Below, piece after piece: positions 1-7,900 of a stretch of DNA of 11,600 bases. The position numbers were made by a program, and so were the translations under genes. Origin of the DNA: Bacteroides sp. (GTDB taxonomy: Bacteria > Bacteroidota > Bacteroidia > Bacteroidales > Bacteroidaceae); NCBI GenBank assembly GCA_030151885.1, contig JASLCG010000160.1:1-11600 (forward strand), in the 5' to 3' direction. Position 1 is the first letter of the stretch. The number at the start of each line of letters is the position of its first letter. The notes under the pieces were generated by a model, which made no database searches, was not told the origin of the DNA, and saw nothing but the letters and a program-made list of their open reading frames with translations.

Positions 1-380
1 ACGTATATTACAGAGGAGAAAAGATAAAAGATGCAACAGCAAGTTCATTCCAAGTACTTACTGATGGATATGCCAAAGATTCATGGAATGCATATTATAG
101 AGGAGAAAAAATTAAAGATGTATCGGCTAGCTCTTTTCAGGTACTTAACGATGGTTATACCAAAGATAGCTGGAACGTATATTATAGAGGAGAAAAGATA
201 AAAGATGCGACAGCAAGTTCATTTAAAGTATTTAAAGATGGCTATGCCAAAGATTCATGGAATGCTTATTATAAAGGAGTAAAAATTAACGATGTATCGG
301 CTAGCTCATTCCAAGCTACTGGAGGTGGATATGCTAAAGACTCTTGGAACACTTATTACAAAGGGAAAAAAGTTCAATAA
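1..380 (+). CDS. DKNYY-type repeat protein, C-terminal part (5' end outside window)
   Basis: The reading frame starting at base 3 is open from the left edge to a TAA at 378-380, giving the last 125 residues of a longer protein. It consists of four complete 29-residue repeats and a short fifth one. Each runs approximately YYRGEKIKDATASSF, a few variable residues, then DGYAKDSWN. This pattern, with a glycine-lysine turn, an SSF core and an aromatic pair after K-D-x-x-N, matches the DKNYY repeat family, whose members are mostly secreted or surface proteins of unknown function in Bacteroidota and Fusobacteria. The canonical D-K-N-x-x-Y-Y is changed here to D-S-W-N-x-Y-Y. The protein ends right after the last repeat (KGKKVQ), so there is no C-terminal sorting or anchoring domain. 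The N-terminus, and hence any signal peptide, lies outside the window. Assignment to the repeat family is fairly secure; function is unknown. Confidence 0.8.
   Translation, partial: VYYRGEKIKDATASSFQVLTDGYAKDSWNAYYRGEKIKDVSASSFQVLNDGYTKDSWNVYYRGEKIKDATASSFKVFKDGYAKDSWNAYYKGVKINDVSASSFQATGGGYAKDSWNTYYKGKKVQ
6..353 (+). repeat. Four in-frame 87-bp tandem repeats
   Basis: The repeat units begin at 6, 93, 180 and 267, and a partial fifth at 354, so the period is exactly 87 bp (29 codons). By hand count unit 1 matches unit 3 at 78 of 87 bases but unit 2 at only 67 of 87. Units 2 and 4 share the exact 17-mer gatgtatcggctagctc where units 1 and 3 encode DATASS. This alternation suggests that a two-unit block was duplicated. 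The array lies wholly inside the coding frame. Confidence 0.9.
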
Positions 381-400
381 AATATGACTTCTTGAGCATG

Positions 401-440
401 AAAATGGCGTTAGTTCTATTGAGCTAATGCCATTTTATTT
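401..440 (+). terminator. Rho-independent terminator of the repeat-protein gene
   Basis: A 13-bp stem pairs 401-413 (aaaatggcgttag) with 424-436 (ctaatgccatttt) around a 10-base loop, and a short T-rich stretch follows. The single non-Watson-Crick position is a G-U wobble in the plus-strand RNA but would be a C-A mismatch in the minus-strand RNA. The hairpin therefore fits plus-strand termination, 20 bp after the stop codon. Confidence 0.8.
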
Positions 441-505
441 GCACACAATTAAAAACATCTACACATTATATTTTGCTAATACGTTTATTTTTAGTATATT
501 ATAAA

Positions 506-613
506 TGTAGGTATAAAAAGGTAGTAATGGAAACGTCCAAAAAGCTACCCTAACCTTCATTAAAACTAAGATAGATATAACTTCATACACAGCTCTTAGT
601 TTTCAGACCTACA
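506..613 (+). ncRNA. Candidate structured RNA (three-way-junction-like leader)
   Basis: Perfectly nested complementary segments can be read by eye. P1 pairs 506-512 (tgtaggt) with 607-613 (acctaca). Inside it, P2 pairs 520-524 (ggtag) with 545-549 (ctacc) and is capped by P3, 528-531 (tgga) with 536-539 (tcca). A separate 10-bp arm, P4, pairs 562-571 (aaaactaaga) with 594-603 (tcttagtttt) around a 22-base loop. Together these form a closed multibranch fold of about 108 nt. No U-tract follows, so it is not an ordinary terminator. It ends 128 bp before the cold-shock gene, in the same orientation, and may be part of that gene's 5' leader or a free small RNA. I do not recognise it as a known RNA family. 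A weak promoter-like ttttg at 471-475 lies upstream. The pairing is seen directly; the function is inferred. Confidence 0.4.
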
Positions 614-643
614 CAAAAGCTAATAAAGAAAAATTAAATAGCA

Positions 644-690
644 ACTGTCATTTACGATGATAGTACAACGTCGTGCATCAACATCTGTAC
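644..690 (+). other. Second hairpin region in the cold-shock gene leader
   Basis: An 8-bp stem with one G-U wobble pairs 644-651 (actgtcat) with 657-664 (atgatagt) around the loop ttacg. A mutually exclusive pairing links 663-667 (gtaca) with 686-690 (tgtac), because g663 and t664 belong to both stems. The wobble is a G-U pair only in plus-strand RNA. With the 506-613 fold, these account for most recognisable structure in the gene-free stretch 441-741, which otherwise shows only AT-rich sequence and no open reading frame of note. Confidence 0.3.
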
Positions 691-741
691 GATCTATGGG
701 TGAGTAACATTTATAAATCAAAATAAAGTATTTAATAATTA

Positions 742-1176
742 ATGGGAATTACATTTAACAAAAGAGAAATTCATAAAAGAAAAAGAGCAAAAAGAGAAGA
801 AAAAAGAAGAAGAAGAGAAATGCGTAGGCTAGAAAATGAAAAGAGAACTTTTCAAGATATGATTGCTTACGTTGATCCAAACGGTGTTATCAGGGATGAA
901 CCAGTGAGTAATGATGAGTTTAGAAAAATAAAAGCGTCTCAAATTAATTTGGAAGATCCGTCTTTCTGTATCGAAGAGAAAGATTCTTACGATGGTAAAG
1001 TAGATTATTATAACGAAGATAAAGGATTTGGCTTTATTAGAGACCTGAAGAACTTCAAAAAATATTTCTTCCACATCAGTAATGCTCCAGAAAAAATTGA
1101 AGAAGGTCATAAGGTAGAATTTGACATCCGCAAGAACGATAGAGGTTTAAATGCTGTTAATATAGCTATTATCTAA
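742..1176 (+). CDS. Cold-shock-domain protein with basic N-terminal extension
   Basis: This 144-residue protein is predicted to bind single-stranded RNA or DNA. The C-terminal part (about residues 84-144) is a cold-shock domain: the first strand is GKVDYYNEDKGFGFI, containing the RNP1 motif KGFGFI at 94-99, and the RNP2-like segment is YFFHIS at 108-113. The domain closes with GLNAVNI. Residues 7-35 are almost all Lys, Arg and Glu and are probably a charged helix; this region is encoded by an unbroken 32-base purine run at 789-820. Residues 39-51 (DMIAYVDPNGVI) resemble the linker found in the Bacteroidota two-part cold-shock proteins of about 150 residues, so the length is normal for that subfamily and twice that of E. 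coli CspA. The first ATG of the frame is used; no ribosome-binding site is seen, as is usual in this phylum. It likely acts as an RNA chaperone, possibly on ribosomes, but that role is inferred. Confidence 0.88.
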   Translation: MGITFNKREIHKRKRAKREEKRRRREMRRLENEKRTFQDMIAYVDPNGVIRDEPVSNDEFRKIKASQINLEDPSFCIEEKDSYDGKVDYYNEDKGFGFIRDLKNFKKYFFHISNAPEKIEEGHKVEFDIRKNDRGLNAVNIAII

Positions 1177-1198
1177 TTTTGTTAAATGGCGTACATTT

Positions 1199-1256
1199 AA
1201 AAGAGGATATACTTTTCTTAGTATAAAGAGAAGTATATCCTCTTTTAGTTTTTTAG
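1199..1256 (+). terminator. Rho-independent terminator of the cold-shock gene
   Basis: A perfect 16-bp stem pairs 1199-1214 (aaaagaggatatactt) with 1231-1246 (aagtatatcctctttt), and is followed by the T-rich run agtttttt at 1247-1254. It begins 22 bp after the stop codon. The A-rich left arm would also supply a U-tract to a minus-strand transcript, but no minus-strand gene is present to use it. Confidence 0.88.
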
Positions 1257-1376
1257 AAAGAACATATACATCAGAATAAATGTTTTGTTTAATAAATTGA
1301 TGAAGCTTACTTACGGAGCAATTGATTGATATACATTAAGAAATGCATAATCAAGAATAGATATAAAGAAAAACTC

Positions 1377-1407
1377 TTGAATTTTACACCTCCGTACTTT
1401 TACTTTG
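1377..1407 (+). promoter_or_regulatory. Bacteroidota-type promoter for the MFS transporter gene
   Basis: The sequence ttactttg at 1400-1407 matches the phylum's -7 consensus TAnnTTTG at all but one position. It lies 19 bases downstream of ttga at 1377-1380, which fits the -33 element. The start codon follows 25 bases later, a typical leader length in this phylum. The match is by eye only. Confidence 0.5.
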
Positions 1408-1432
1408 CACCAACATTTTAAACTTAACACTT

Positions 1433-2593
1433 ATGAAGAAACAACTCACAGCGTTACAAAGAACTCGTCTTGCCGTATTTTTCTTCTACATCGTACAAGG
1501 TATCTGTTTTGCTAGTTGGGCAAGCAGAATTCCAACTATAAAAGGAGACTTAGCTATTGGTGATGGAACATGGGGTACAATCCTTCTAATGCTATCTATT
1601 GGTGAAATAGGAGGAATGATGCTATCTGGCTGGGTTATATCTAAGTTTGGAAGTCGCACTATTTTACCTATAGCCCTATTAGGACATATTATTGCATTTG
1701 CCTGTTTGGGGTTCTCTAACACCTTATTGGCACTTTGCCTCTCTTTAATCGGTTTCGGATTTACAGCGAATTTTTACAATATATCTCTTAACACACAAGG
1801 AATTAATGTTGAAAGAGAATATGGTAAGCCTATAATGGCTACCTTTCATGGTGGCTGGAGTATTGCTGGAGCAATAGCCTCTGGTATAGGGATGTTTATG
1901 ATTGCTGTCCGTATTAATCCATCTATCCACTTTTTAATAGTTATTTTTGCTGTTGTTATAATCTACTTTTTCAATTATAAATATTTATTGCCTGATAAGA
2001 AAAAGAACCCAAGTAAAAAAGAGCAAATTAAGCATAAAAATAGACCAGAAGGTTTCTTATATCTTTTAGGATTTATAGCTTTTTTTGGCATGGCAGCAGA
2101 AGGGGCTATGCACGATTGGAGCGGTCTATATTACCAAGAGGTTATAAAAGCTCCAGAAGCATTGGTCTTAGTCGGCTTCTTTGCCTACATGATTACCATG
2201 GCTACAGCTCGTTTTGGTATTGATAGTTTAACACAGAGGTTTGGCAAAAAAAGAGTGTTACAGTTTAGCGGATTCTGTATTTTTATAGGTTTAACTCTTG
2301 CAGTGGCTATTCCTAATCTGTACATCTCTACTTTAGGCTTTATGGTAGTTGCATTAGGAACCTCTAGTATCGCTCCAACAGCTTACAGTGCCGCTGGGCA
2401 GAATACAAAAATATCCTCTAGTATGGCACTTATGATTGTCTCTAGCATCGGTTTTCTAGGTTACTTAATTGGACCACCACTTATTGGTTACATTTCTCAT
2501 GCTACTAATTTAAGATACTCGTATGGGCTTATTGGACTATTTGGAATTGGTATTATCATAATAGCTAGTGTCGTTAAAGTATTAAGAAAATAG
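1433..2593 (+). CDS. MFS transporter, YbjJ-like
   Basis: This 386-residue inner-membrane protein of the major facilitator superfamily has a hydrophobicity pattern consistent with 12 helices and a charged central loop at about residues 187-206 (KKKNPSKKEQIKHKNRPEG). The N-terminal half carries ASWASRIPTIKGDL (27-40) and the MFS loop motif GWVISKFGSRTIL (66-78). Later come NVEREYGKP (125-133), HGGWS, AEGAMHDW (222-229) and a near-terminal GPPLIGYISH. The same signatures, in the same order, occur in E. coli YbjJ and its relatives, a family whose substrate is unknown to me; a fucose-permease-like sugar carrier is a more distant possibility. The gene stands alone with its own promoter and a terminator after it. 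The ATG at 1433 begins MKKQL just ahead of the first helix and is a natural start. Family confidence is high; the substrate is undetermined. Confidence 0.88.
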   Translation: MKKQLTALQRTRLAVFFFYIVQGICFASWASRIPTIKGDLAIGDGTWGTILLMLSIGEIGGMMLSGWVISKFGSRTILPIALLGHIIAFACLGFSNTLLALCLSLIGFGFTANFYNISLNTQGINVEREYGKPIMATFHGGWSIAGAIASGIGMFMIAVRINPSIHFLIVIFAVVIIYFFNYKYLLPDKKKNPSKKEQIKHKNRPEGFLYLLGFIAFFGMAAEGAMHDWSGLYYQEVIKAPEALVLVGFFAYMITMATARFGIDSLTQRFGKKRVLQFSGFCIFIGLTLAVAIPNLYISTLGFMVVALGTSSIAPTAYSAAGQNTKISSSMALMIVSSIGFLGYLIGPPLIGYISHATNLRYSYGLIGLFGIGIIIIASVVKVLRK

Positions 2594-2615
2594 ATACTAT
2601 TAAGCTAAACTTATC

Positions 2616-2660
2616 AATAAAAAAACGGGATGTATAGCAAATGCCATACATCCCGTTTCC
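2616..2660. terminator. Shared terminator between converging genes
   Basis: A perfect 13-bp GC-containing stem pairs 2623-2635 (aaacgggatgtat) with 2646-2658 (atacatcccgttt). On the minus strand the stem is followed by a run of seven T residues (complement of 2619-2625), a good intrinsic terminator for the porin gene. On the plus strand only a weak T-rich tail follows, so termination of the transporter gene there is probably less efficient. It lies between two converging stop codons. Confidence 0.85.
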
Positions 2661-2691
2661 ATTTATACTCACTTTCTGTTACTTGTATTAC

Positions 2692-3834
2692 TTAAAAAAT
2701 TATCTGTAATCTTGTTTGAAATGCATTTAATGATTGGTTGTCAACTCCCATTCTATTTGATACATGTGTGTAAGAGTATCTAAATCTCCAAATCATATAT
2801 TTATTAATATAGTAGTTGAATGTTACGGATGCATCGTTTAATCTTCCTCCCAATACTTCTGCACTCTTATCGGACATATCAGTATAGTTATATCCTAATA
2901 CACATTCTAAAGAACCAGCTTCGGGAGTTGCAAATCCGCTATCATTATTAGAGTACTTGTAATTATTACCAATAATAAGCCCTCTTAATAATGCGTAAGC
3001 ACCACTTGCCTTATAGTTTTTCATTCCATTATTTCTGTTTACATTTACATAGAAATATTGAGTTTCCAAACCAATTCGACCCAAACCAGCTGCAATTTCT
3101 GGTGTAAATTTGAATAGACGTTTTGCATCTGTAATGTTGGCCTCTTGAGCTGTAATTTTAGCTATACGAGAAGGAAAACGTGTCTTTAAAACAAAACTAT
3201 TGTGGTTTAACTCTTCATTGTCATTATAGCGAGGAGATTCAAAAGCTCCAGAGATACCTACTTGAAAGATTTTACCATCTTCTCTTAATGGACGATATAC
3301 AAGTCTAGACATTGCACCATATCCTTGATCACCAGTTTGATCTGTTGATTTTTTAATCGCCTCATTTTCTACGTGAACACTAGCAGTAGCAAAAAATGCA
3401 TCTTTATTGTAAATATACATTGCTCCAATTAAACGATTGTTGAAGAATGCTTCGTTACTTGCTGGTTCTTCCATAGTAATTTTCATTGAAGAACTTGTAG
3501 CACTTTGCAAGCCAAATTGATGTACAAAATAACCCAATCTTACCAAAGATGTCTTTCCAAACTGACGTTCAACAAAAATATCTTTTAGATTTACTTTACC
3601 GTAAGCATATCCAACATCTACTTTTGCTTTGTAAGGACCATAAGAAGCCTTAATTCCTACACGCATATCTGGAACAGCCACCCCATCGGAGAAATCTTTA
3701 TTCTTAGAATCAAATAGACCTGCATCCATTAAGATTCTACCCGAAGGATTTATTTTTATTTTTTCTTGAGCAGTAGTTTGTCCTGCAAATAGTGCAGAAC
3801 AAACAACAGCTACTAATAGAAGTGTTTTTTTCAT
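2692..3834 (-). CDS. OprP/OprO-like outer-membrane porin
   Basis: This 380-residue outer-membrane beta-barrel protein probably transports phosphate or other anions. A classical signal peptide (MKKTLLLVAVVCSALFAGQ) ends with a likely cleavage after TTA at residue 22. The mature part alternates short aromatic-rich strands and polar loops (for example VDVGYAYG, RLGYFVHQFG, RFRYSYTHVS). The chain ends in phenylalanine (RLQIIF), the usual C-terminal signal for barrel insertion. The pattern GRILMDAGLF near the N-terminus and the overall size fit the phosphate-selective porin O/P family as represented in Bacteroidota. The gene begins 40 bp after the acid phosphatase stop codon on the same strand, with no hairpin between, so the two are probably co-transcribed. 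Specificity is inferred from the family and the neighbour; a general porin role is possible. Confidence 0.72.
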   Translation of the reverse strand: MKKTLLLVAVVCSALFAGQTTAQEKIKINPSGRILMDAGLFDSKNKDFSDGVAVPDMRVGIKASYGPYKAKVDVGYAYGKVNLKDIFVERQFGKTSLVRLGYFVHQFGLQSATSSSMKITMEEPASNEAFFNNRLIGAMYIYNKDAFFATASVHVENEAIKKSTDQTGDQGYGAMSRLVYRPLREDGKIFQVGISGAFESPRYNDNEELNHNSFVLKTRFPSRIAKITAQEANITDAKRLFKFTPEIAAGLGRIGLETQYFYVNVNRNNGMKNYKASGAYALLRGLIIGNNYKYSNNDSGFATPEAGSLECVLGYNYTDMSDKSAEVLGGRLNDASVTFNYYINKYMIWRFRYSYTHVSNRMGVDNQSLNAFQTRLQIIF

Positions 3835-3874
3835 AACTTATGTATTCAATTCAATATAAAACAGGTTGAGTTTT

Positions 3875-4654
3875 TTAGTTTCTGCTACTTGCTTTTACAG
3901 CACCAGCTTTTTGAAGTTTAGCAAACTCTTTCTTTGCTTTATTTAATTGTTTCATAAATGCTTCGTTAGCATGTAAACGAGCCACAACAGCACTAGCAAC
4001 TATTCTTGCAGCATCTACATCGCTTTGGAAGTGGTAGCCACAAATCACTCTACTCTGTCCCATTTCAAAACCTCTTTGAAGAATTTCATCTTGGCGAGCT
4101 GGATTCAATTCGGCCAATACTAAAGCTGTAGCCCAACCAATAGACGTGTGTCCTGATGGGTAAGAACCATTAGTTGATAGTTCTTGTTGTTGTTCTGGGT
4201 TACAAGTATCTTCATTGAAGAAGCTAAATGGACGAACTCTCATGTAGTGTTCTTTTGCATGGCGAGTTGCTAAGTCTCCAGCATCTTCACGCATATTAAC
4301 TACTAGTTTGTGAATTTCTGGAGTATTTTCTTTTGTTATTTCAATACCAAAAGCTTCTGAGAACGCCATTGGAACACCGTTACCATTAACACGAGCATCA
4401 CGAACGGCTTGATCTCCTCTTGGTGTATTTCTTTGCATTTTACCCCAATCGTACTGAGCTTTGTCATTTAAAAACATAATGCTACCAGCTGCTGGAGGTG
4501 GAGGTAATAATTCTAAACTATTAGCTACTTCAGAAATTTCTAAGTAATATAAATTAGGTTGGGTTCTTCTATCCTTAATCTTCGCTTCTTGAGCAAAAAC
4601 ACTTACTGTAAATAGAGAACAGATTAATACGAAAAATGAAAATCTTGCTTTCAT
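3875..4654 (-). CDS. Class A non-specific acid phosphatase (PAP2 superfamily, PhoN/PhoC type)
   Basis: This 259-residue secreted enzyme is predicted to hydrolyse phosphate monoesters in the periplasm. The signal peptide covers residues 1-21, with likely cleavage after VFA. All three parts of the PAP2 active site are present in order: K134-x6-R141-P142, then P166-S-G-H169 within GSYPSGHTS (the class A signature), then S201-R202-x5-H208-x3-D212. H208 should be the phosphate-accepting nucleophile and H169 the general acid, by analogy with PhoN/PhoC. Family members are normally 240-260 residues, so this is full length. The C-terminal tail is lysine-rich. The gene is first in a two-gene unit with the porin, which suggests that the porin admits phosphorylated compounds or phosphate and this enzyme releases the phosphate. 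No phosphate-regulon operator could be recognised. Confidence 0.92.
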   Translation of the reverse strand: MKARFSFFVLICSLFTVSVFAQEAKIKDRRTQPNLYYLEISEVANSLELLPPPPAAGSIMFLNDKAQYDWGKMQRNTPRGDQAVRDARVNGNGVPMAFSEAFGIEITKENTPEIHKLVVNMREDAGDLATRHAKEHYMRVRPFSFFNEDTCNPEQQQELSTNGSYPSGHTSIGWATALVLAELNPARQDEILQRGFEMGQSRVICGYHFQSDVDAARIVASAVVARLHANEAFMKQLNKAKKEFAKLQKAGAVKASSRN

Positions 4655-4755
4655 AATAAATAGTTTTTATGGGTTATTTAAATTCTTTATTTGTTTAAAA
4701 TAACAAGTCATGATGCTTTCATTAAAAATTGATTTACATCATTTCTTTCAGCGGT

Positions 4756-4763
4756 CAAAACTA
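4756..4763 (-). promoter_or_regulatory. Possible -7 element for the phosphatase-porin operon
   Basis: The minus-strand reading is TAGTTTTG, an exact match to TAnnTTTG, about 100 bases upstream of the phosphatase start codon. No clear -33 TTG is seen 19-21 bases further upstream, so the call rests on one box. If correct, the mRNA has a leader of roughly 95 bases. The rest of 4655-4984 holds only this element and the terminator at 4901-4961; I see no gene in it. Confidence 0.35.
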
Positions 4764-4900
4764 TATGAAAGAGATTTAAATAAGAGTTGCATTTATTTAT
4801 TTCGAGATTTTACACCACGCAACTATTTACAACAGCATCTATATAACACTATATATCAGTTAGATAAGAAGCCATACACATAACAACTCCTATCAAAGAA

Positions 4901-4961
4901 TATTTATATAAAAAATAAGTCCATCTTCCAAAATATTTAAAATATTCTGGAAAATGGACTT
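4901..4961 (-). terminator. Rho-independent terminator of the propeller-protein gene
   Basis: A near-palindrome pairs 4917-4938 with 4940-4961 (outer arms aagtccat and atggactt). Its two imperfect positions are G-U wobbles in minus-strand RNA but C-A mismatches in plus-strand RNA, which points to minus-strand use. On that strand the stem is followed by a T-rich run (attttttatataaata). It starts 24 bp after the stop codon at 4985. Confidence 0.85.
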
Positions 4962-4984
4962 GTTATAATGAGAATATCTCTCTT

Positions 4985-7900
4985 TTAATCTAATAACTGA
5001 AGTACTAAAGTAACAAAAACAGATGGTATTTTCCTTCTACTTGCGTAAGACTCTAGCTCAGCTTTACTCACTTTAATTCTACTGTTAATTAGCCTACTTA
5101 TTACAGGATTTAAGTTGCCATATACGCCTAACATTCCTGGCACTAATGTTCTCTTAACCTTAATATCTGCAAGTAATAAAGCCAATACTTTGGGTTGTTG
5201 CCCGTAGTAATTGTTTAAATTTAATATATCAACTAAAACAGTTTGATCTGTCAGCTCTACAAAGTGATACAGTTCATTAATTAATTGTTCAATCTCCTCT
5301 ACATTATCTTGAGTCTGTTCGGCTATATAGTTATCTAACTCAGCATCAAACTTTTTATTAATTAGCTCATCATTTTTTAAGACTAACTCTTTCCTCTTCT
5401 TCTTATACTTAATCATAGCATTTTTCAGCGTAGCTATATCTTCCAAGATTAGTACTTGGTTAGTTATATCCTCTAGCATACACAAAAGTGTAAATCTATC
5501 ATCGGGACTTACCACCTGTTTTGCCTCTTCAAGACTACTTTTTAATGCTTCAATTATAGCTAAATATTGTTCTGGTTGCTGCTGTAATTTCGCTTGTAGA
5601 TTCTCTATATGACTATTAATTAGCCTCAACGCATCTTCTGTAAAAACAAAATTGAATTGCTCTAGTTGTTCTTCTAATAGACTCGTTAATTGATCTAATG
5701 GGGTACGCTCCTGCTCTTTCAATATAGTTCGTAAACTTGCATAAAGTCCTTTGGTAACTCCTTCTAGTTCGAGAGCACCCTTTAGAGTATCTAGCGCGTC
5801 CGAAAGTTCTTTTCTAAATATCATAGCACGCTGTAACCACTCATCATTAATTATTACTTGATTCTTAATAAGTTCAATATCGTTAGCTCTTTTAGCAGTA
5901 TCAGTCTGTTGAAGCAATCTAAATTTATCAAAAAATGGAGTTGCATTTATAAGGTCTATTTGATGATCAATCTTTTGAGGCAACATTAAAGTAGCCTCTC
6001 TATTTAGATTAATAATTTCTAACGAGATCGAATTTATAGTTTGCTTTAGTCTCTTACGATCTTTCTCATCAACATCTATTTGTTCTATACGCACTAATAA
6101 TTCTTTAATAGCTTGACTATCTTCTTGAATCAACAACTTATAGAAGTTATCCAATTCATTTAATCTGTTGAGTAAGTCCTCTTTCTGCTGACTGATGTAC
6201 TTCTGACTATTCATTCTTTTATGAAAAGCAAAACGGAAAGTGAAAAACAACGTTATACCAACTAAAACAACTGCAAACAATAAGTAGTACCAATTAAATG
6301 GTATTGGTGCAGCTATAGCTACCCAGCTAGATGTTGATTCATCATCTATTACTAACTCTAATACACCTAAGTTTGAACCTAAAAATAGTTTATTGTTTAC
6401 TGCAACCGAAGCCCACTTATTAAAGTGAATATCGTTATAATACTTTCCACAAGAGTACAGCTTCCCCCCACTCAACTTAAATTTATGAATACCATACTCT
6501 GGCAATCCATAAAAGAGACTATCATTGGCATATATCAGTTTATTATACCCTTTTACAGTTATTGAGTCTGATGGCGATAGGGCTACTATCTTATGATTAG
6601 TAAGCAATATTAAAGTATTTGCATAATCGTTTGTTGTAATAACATCATTTATGAAAGCTCTGTGATCTGTAGGTTCTATTAACTCTACATCGTTATTAAT
6701 TCCTAAGTAAAACACCCCATGATTCAGAGTTGACAGATATAATTTATCTGTATAGTCGTGGCTAAAAATAGATGTTATGTATTTATCATTGAATTGCGTT
6801 AGCGTATCTACCTTATTCTCTTCGTTAATCTTTAGCAAGCCATCTTGAATACCAAGATAAGCAAATTTGTGCTCACCATGTTTTTTTAATATACATGACG
6901 TTATTTTAGCTACCGATTTAAATATTAACTTAGGTGTATTAAAAAGATTATTTTTGAGCTTGTTGTTAGATAAACGTACTTTTTTAAGCTCGTTTGCAGC
7001 TGTGTAGTAATAGATGGCATTATCTAAATGTTGCATCCATTGAATGGCATCTTTTGTAGGAAAAGAGTACAACCAATCGGCCTTTTTACTCCCTTCAAAC
7101 TGCACATACAGTTGATTTTCTTGATCTAAATAATACTTGGTGTTCCCCGATGAAGTTGTCTGTTGAATTGAGTTGCTCCCCTTCGATAAATCTATATGAT
7201 TTGCTAGACGCCACACTGCATTTTCTGTCAGTAGATAAGTAAAATGCATTAAAGTGTCAGAAGCAATGATGTTTCTACTCCCTAGCGGTATGCTTCTCCT
7301 TAATTTAAAGGATGTAAATTCCTCTAAGTCATTACTCAACAAGACTTCTTGCGTACCAATAAAGTAATGTACTCCTTCAATTTGATAGTACACTTTAGCC
7401 ATATTGGCTACTGCGATACGCTTCAGAATATGACCAAATTCATTTAATAGGTATAGATTTCCCTCTGATAAAGCATATATTGTATCTCTATAAATAGTAA
7501 CATAGTCCACCATTTTATTCTTTAACACGGTAAATTGCTCACCAGAGTTAATTTGATGAAATAATAAACCATCTTGTGTGGCTGCTAAAATTAATTTACT
7601 TTGATAGTTTGCCAAGTTACGAACAATAAAAGAGTATCCATTTTGTTGTTTTAAGACCTCTTCCGATGGGTAAAGAAGCTCTAGTGTATCAGTTTGGTTA
7701 GTTATTTTTTGGGTGTATACCCCTTGGCTCGTAGCTGCGTATATAGAATCTTTCAGAAATATAAAATCGTATGTGGAATACCTCTCCTCTTTAAATTTTA
7801 TTTTAAATACTTTCTCTTTAAGTTGCTTCTCTTTTGATAAGTCCCACTGTTGTAGTCCTGCATTTCTTACACCAATCCAGAATTTAGAGGGATAGTTTAT

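Noticed and set aside
6..353. Regular direct repeats that might be a CRISPR array
   Set aside because: The 87-bp period has no unique spacers, the units translate in one open frame as a known type of protein repeat, and no cas genes are near.
829..1110. 93-codon reverse-strand reading frame opposite the cold-shock gene
   Set aside because: It is antisense to a well-supported cold-shock domain and its translation is a low-complexity Phe/Ile-rich by-product of the AT-rich coding strand.
4985..6220. Possible hidden histidine-kinase or AraC domain in the propeller protein
   Set aside because: I looked for a phospho-acceptor H box, N box, glycine-rich ATP motifs, a receiver aspartate and AraC/LuxR helix-turn-helix signatures in residues 645-1057 and saw none.
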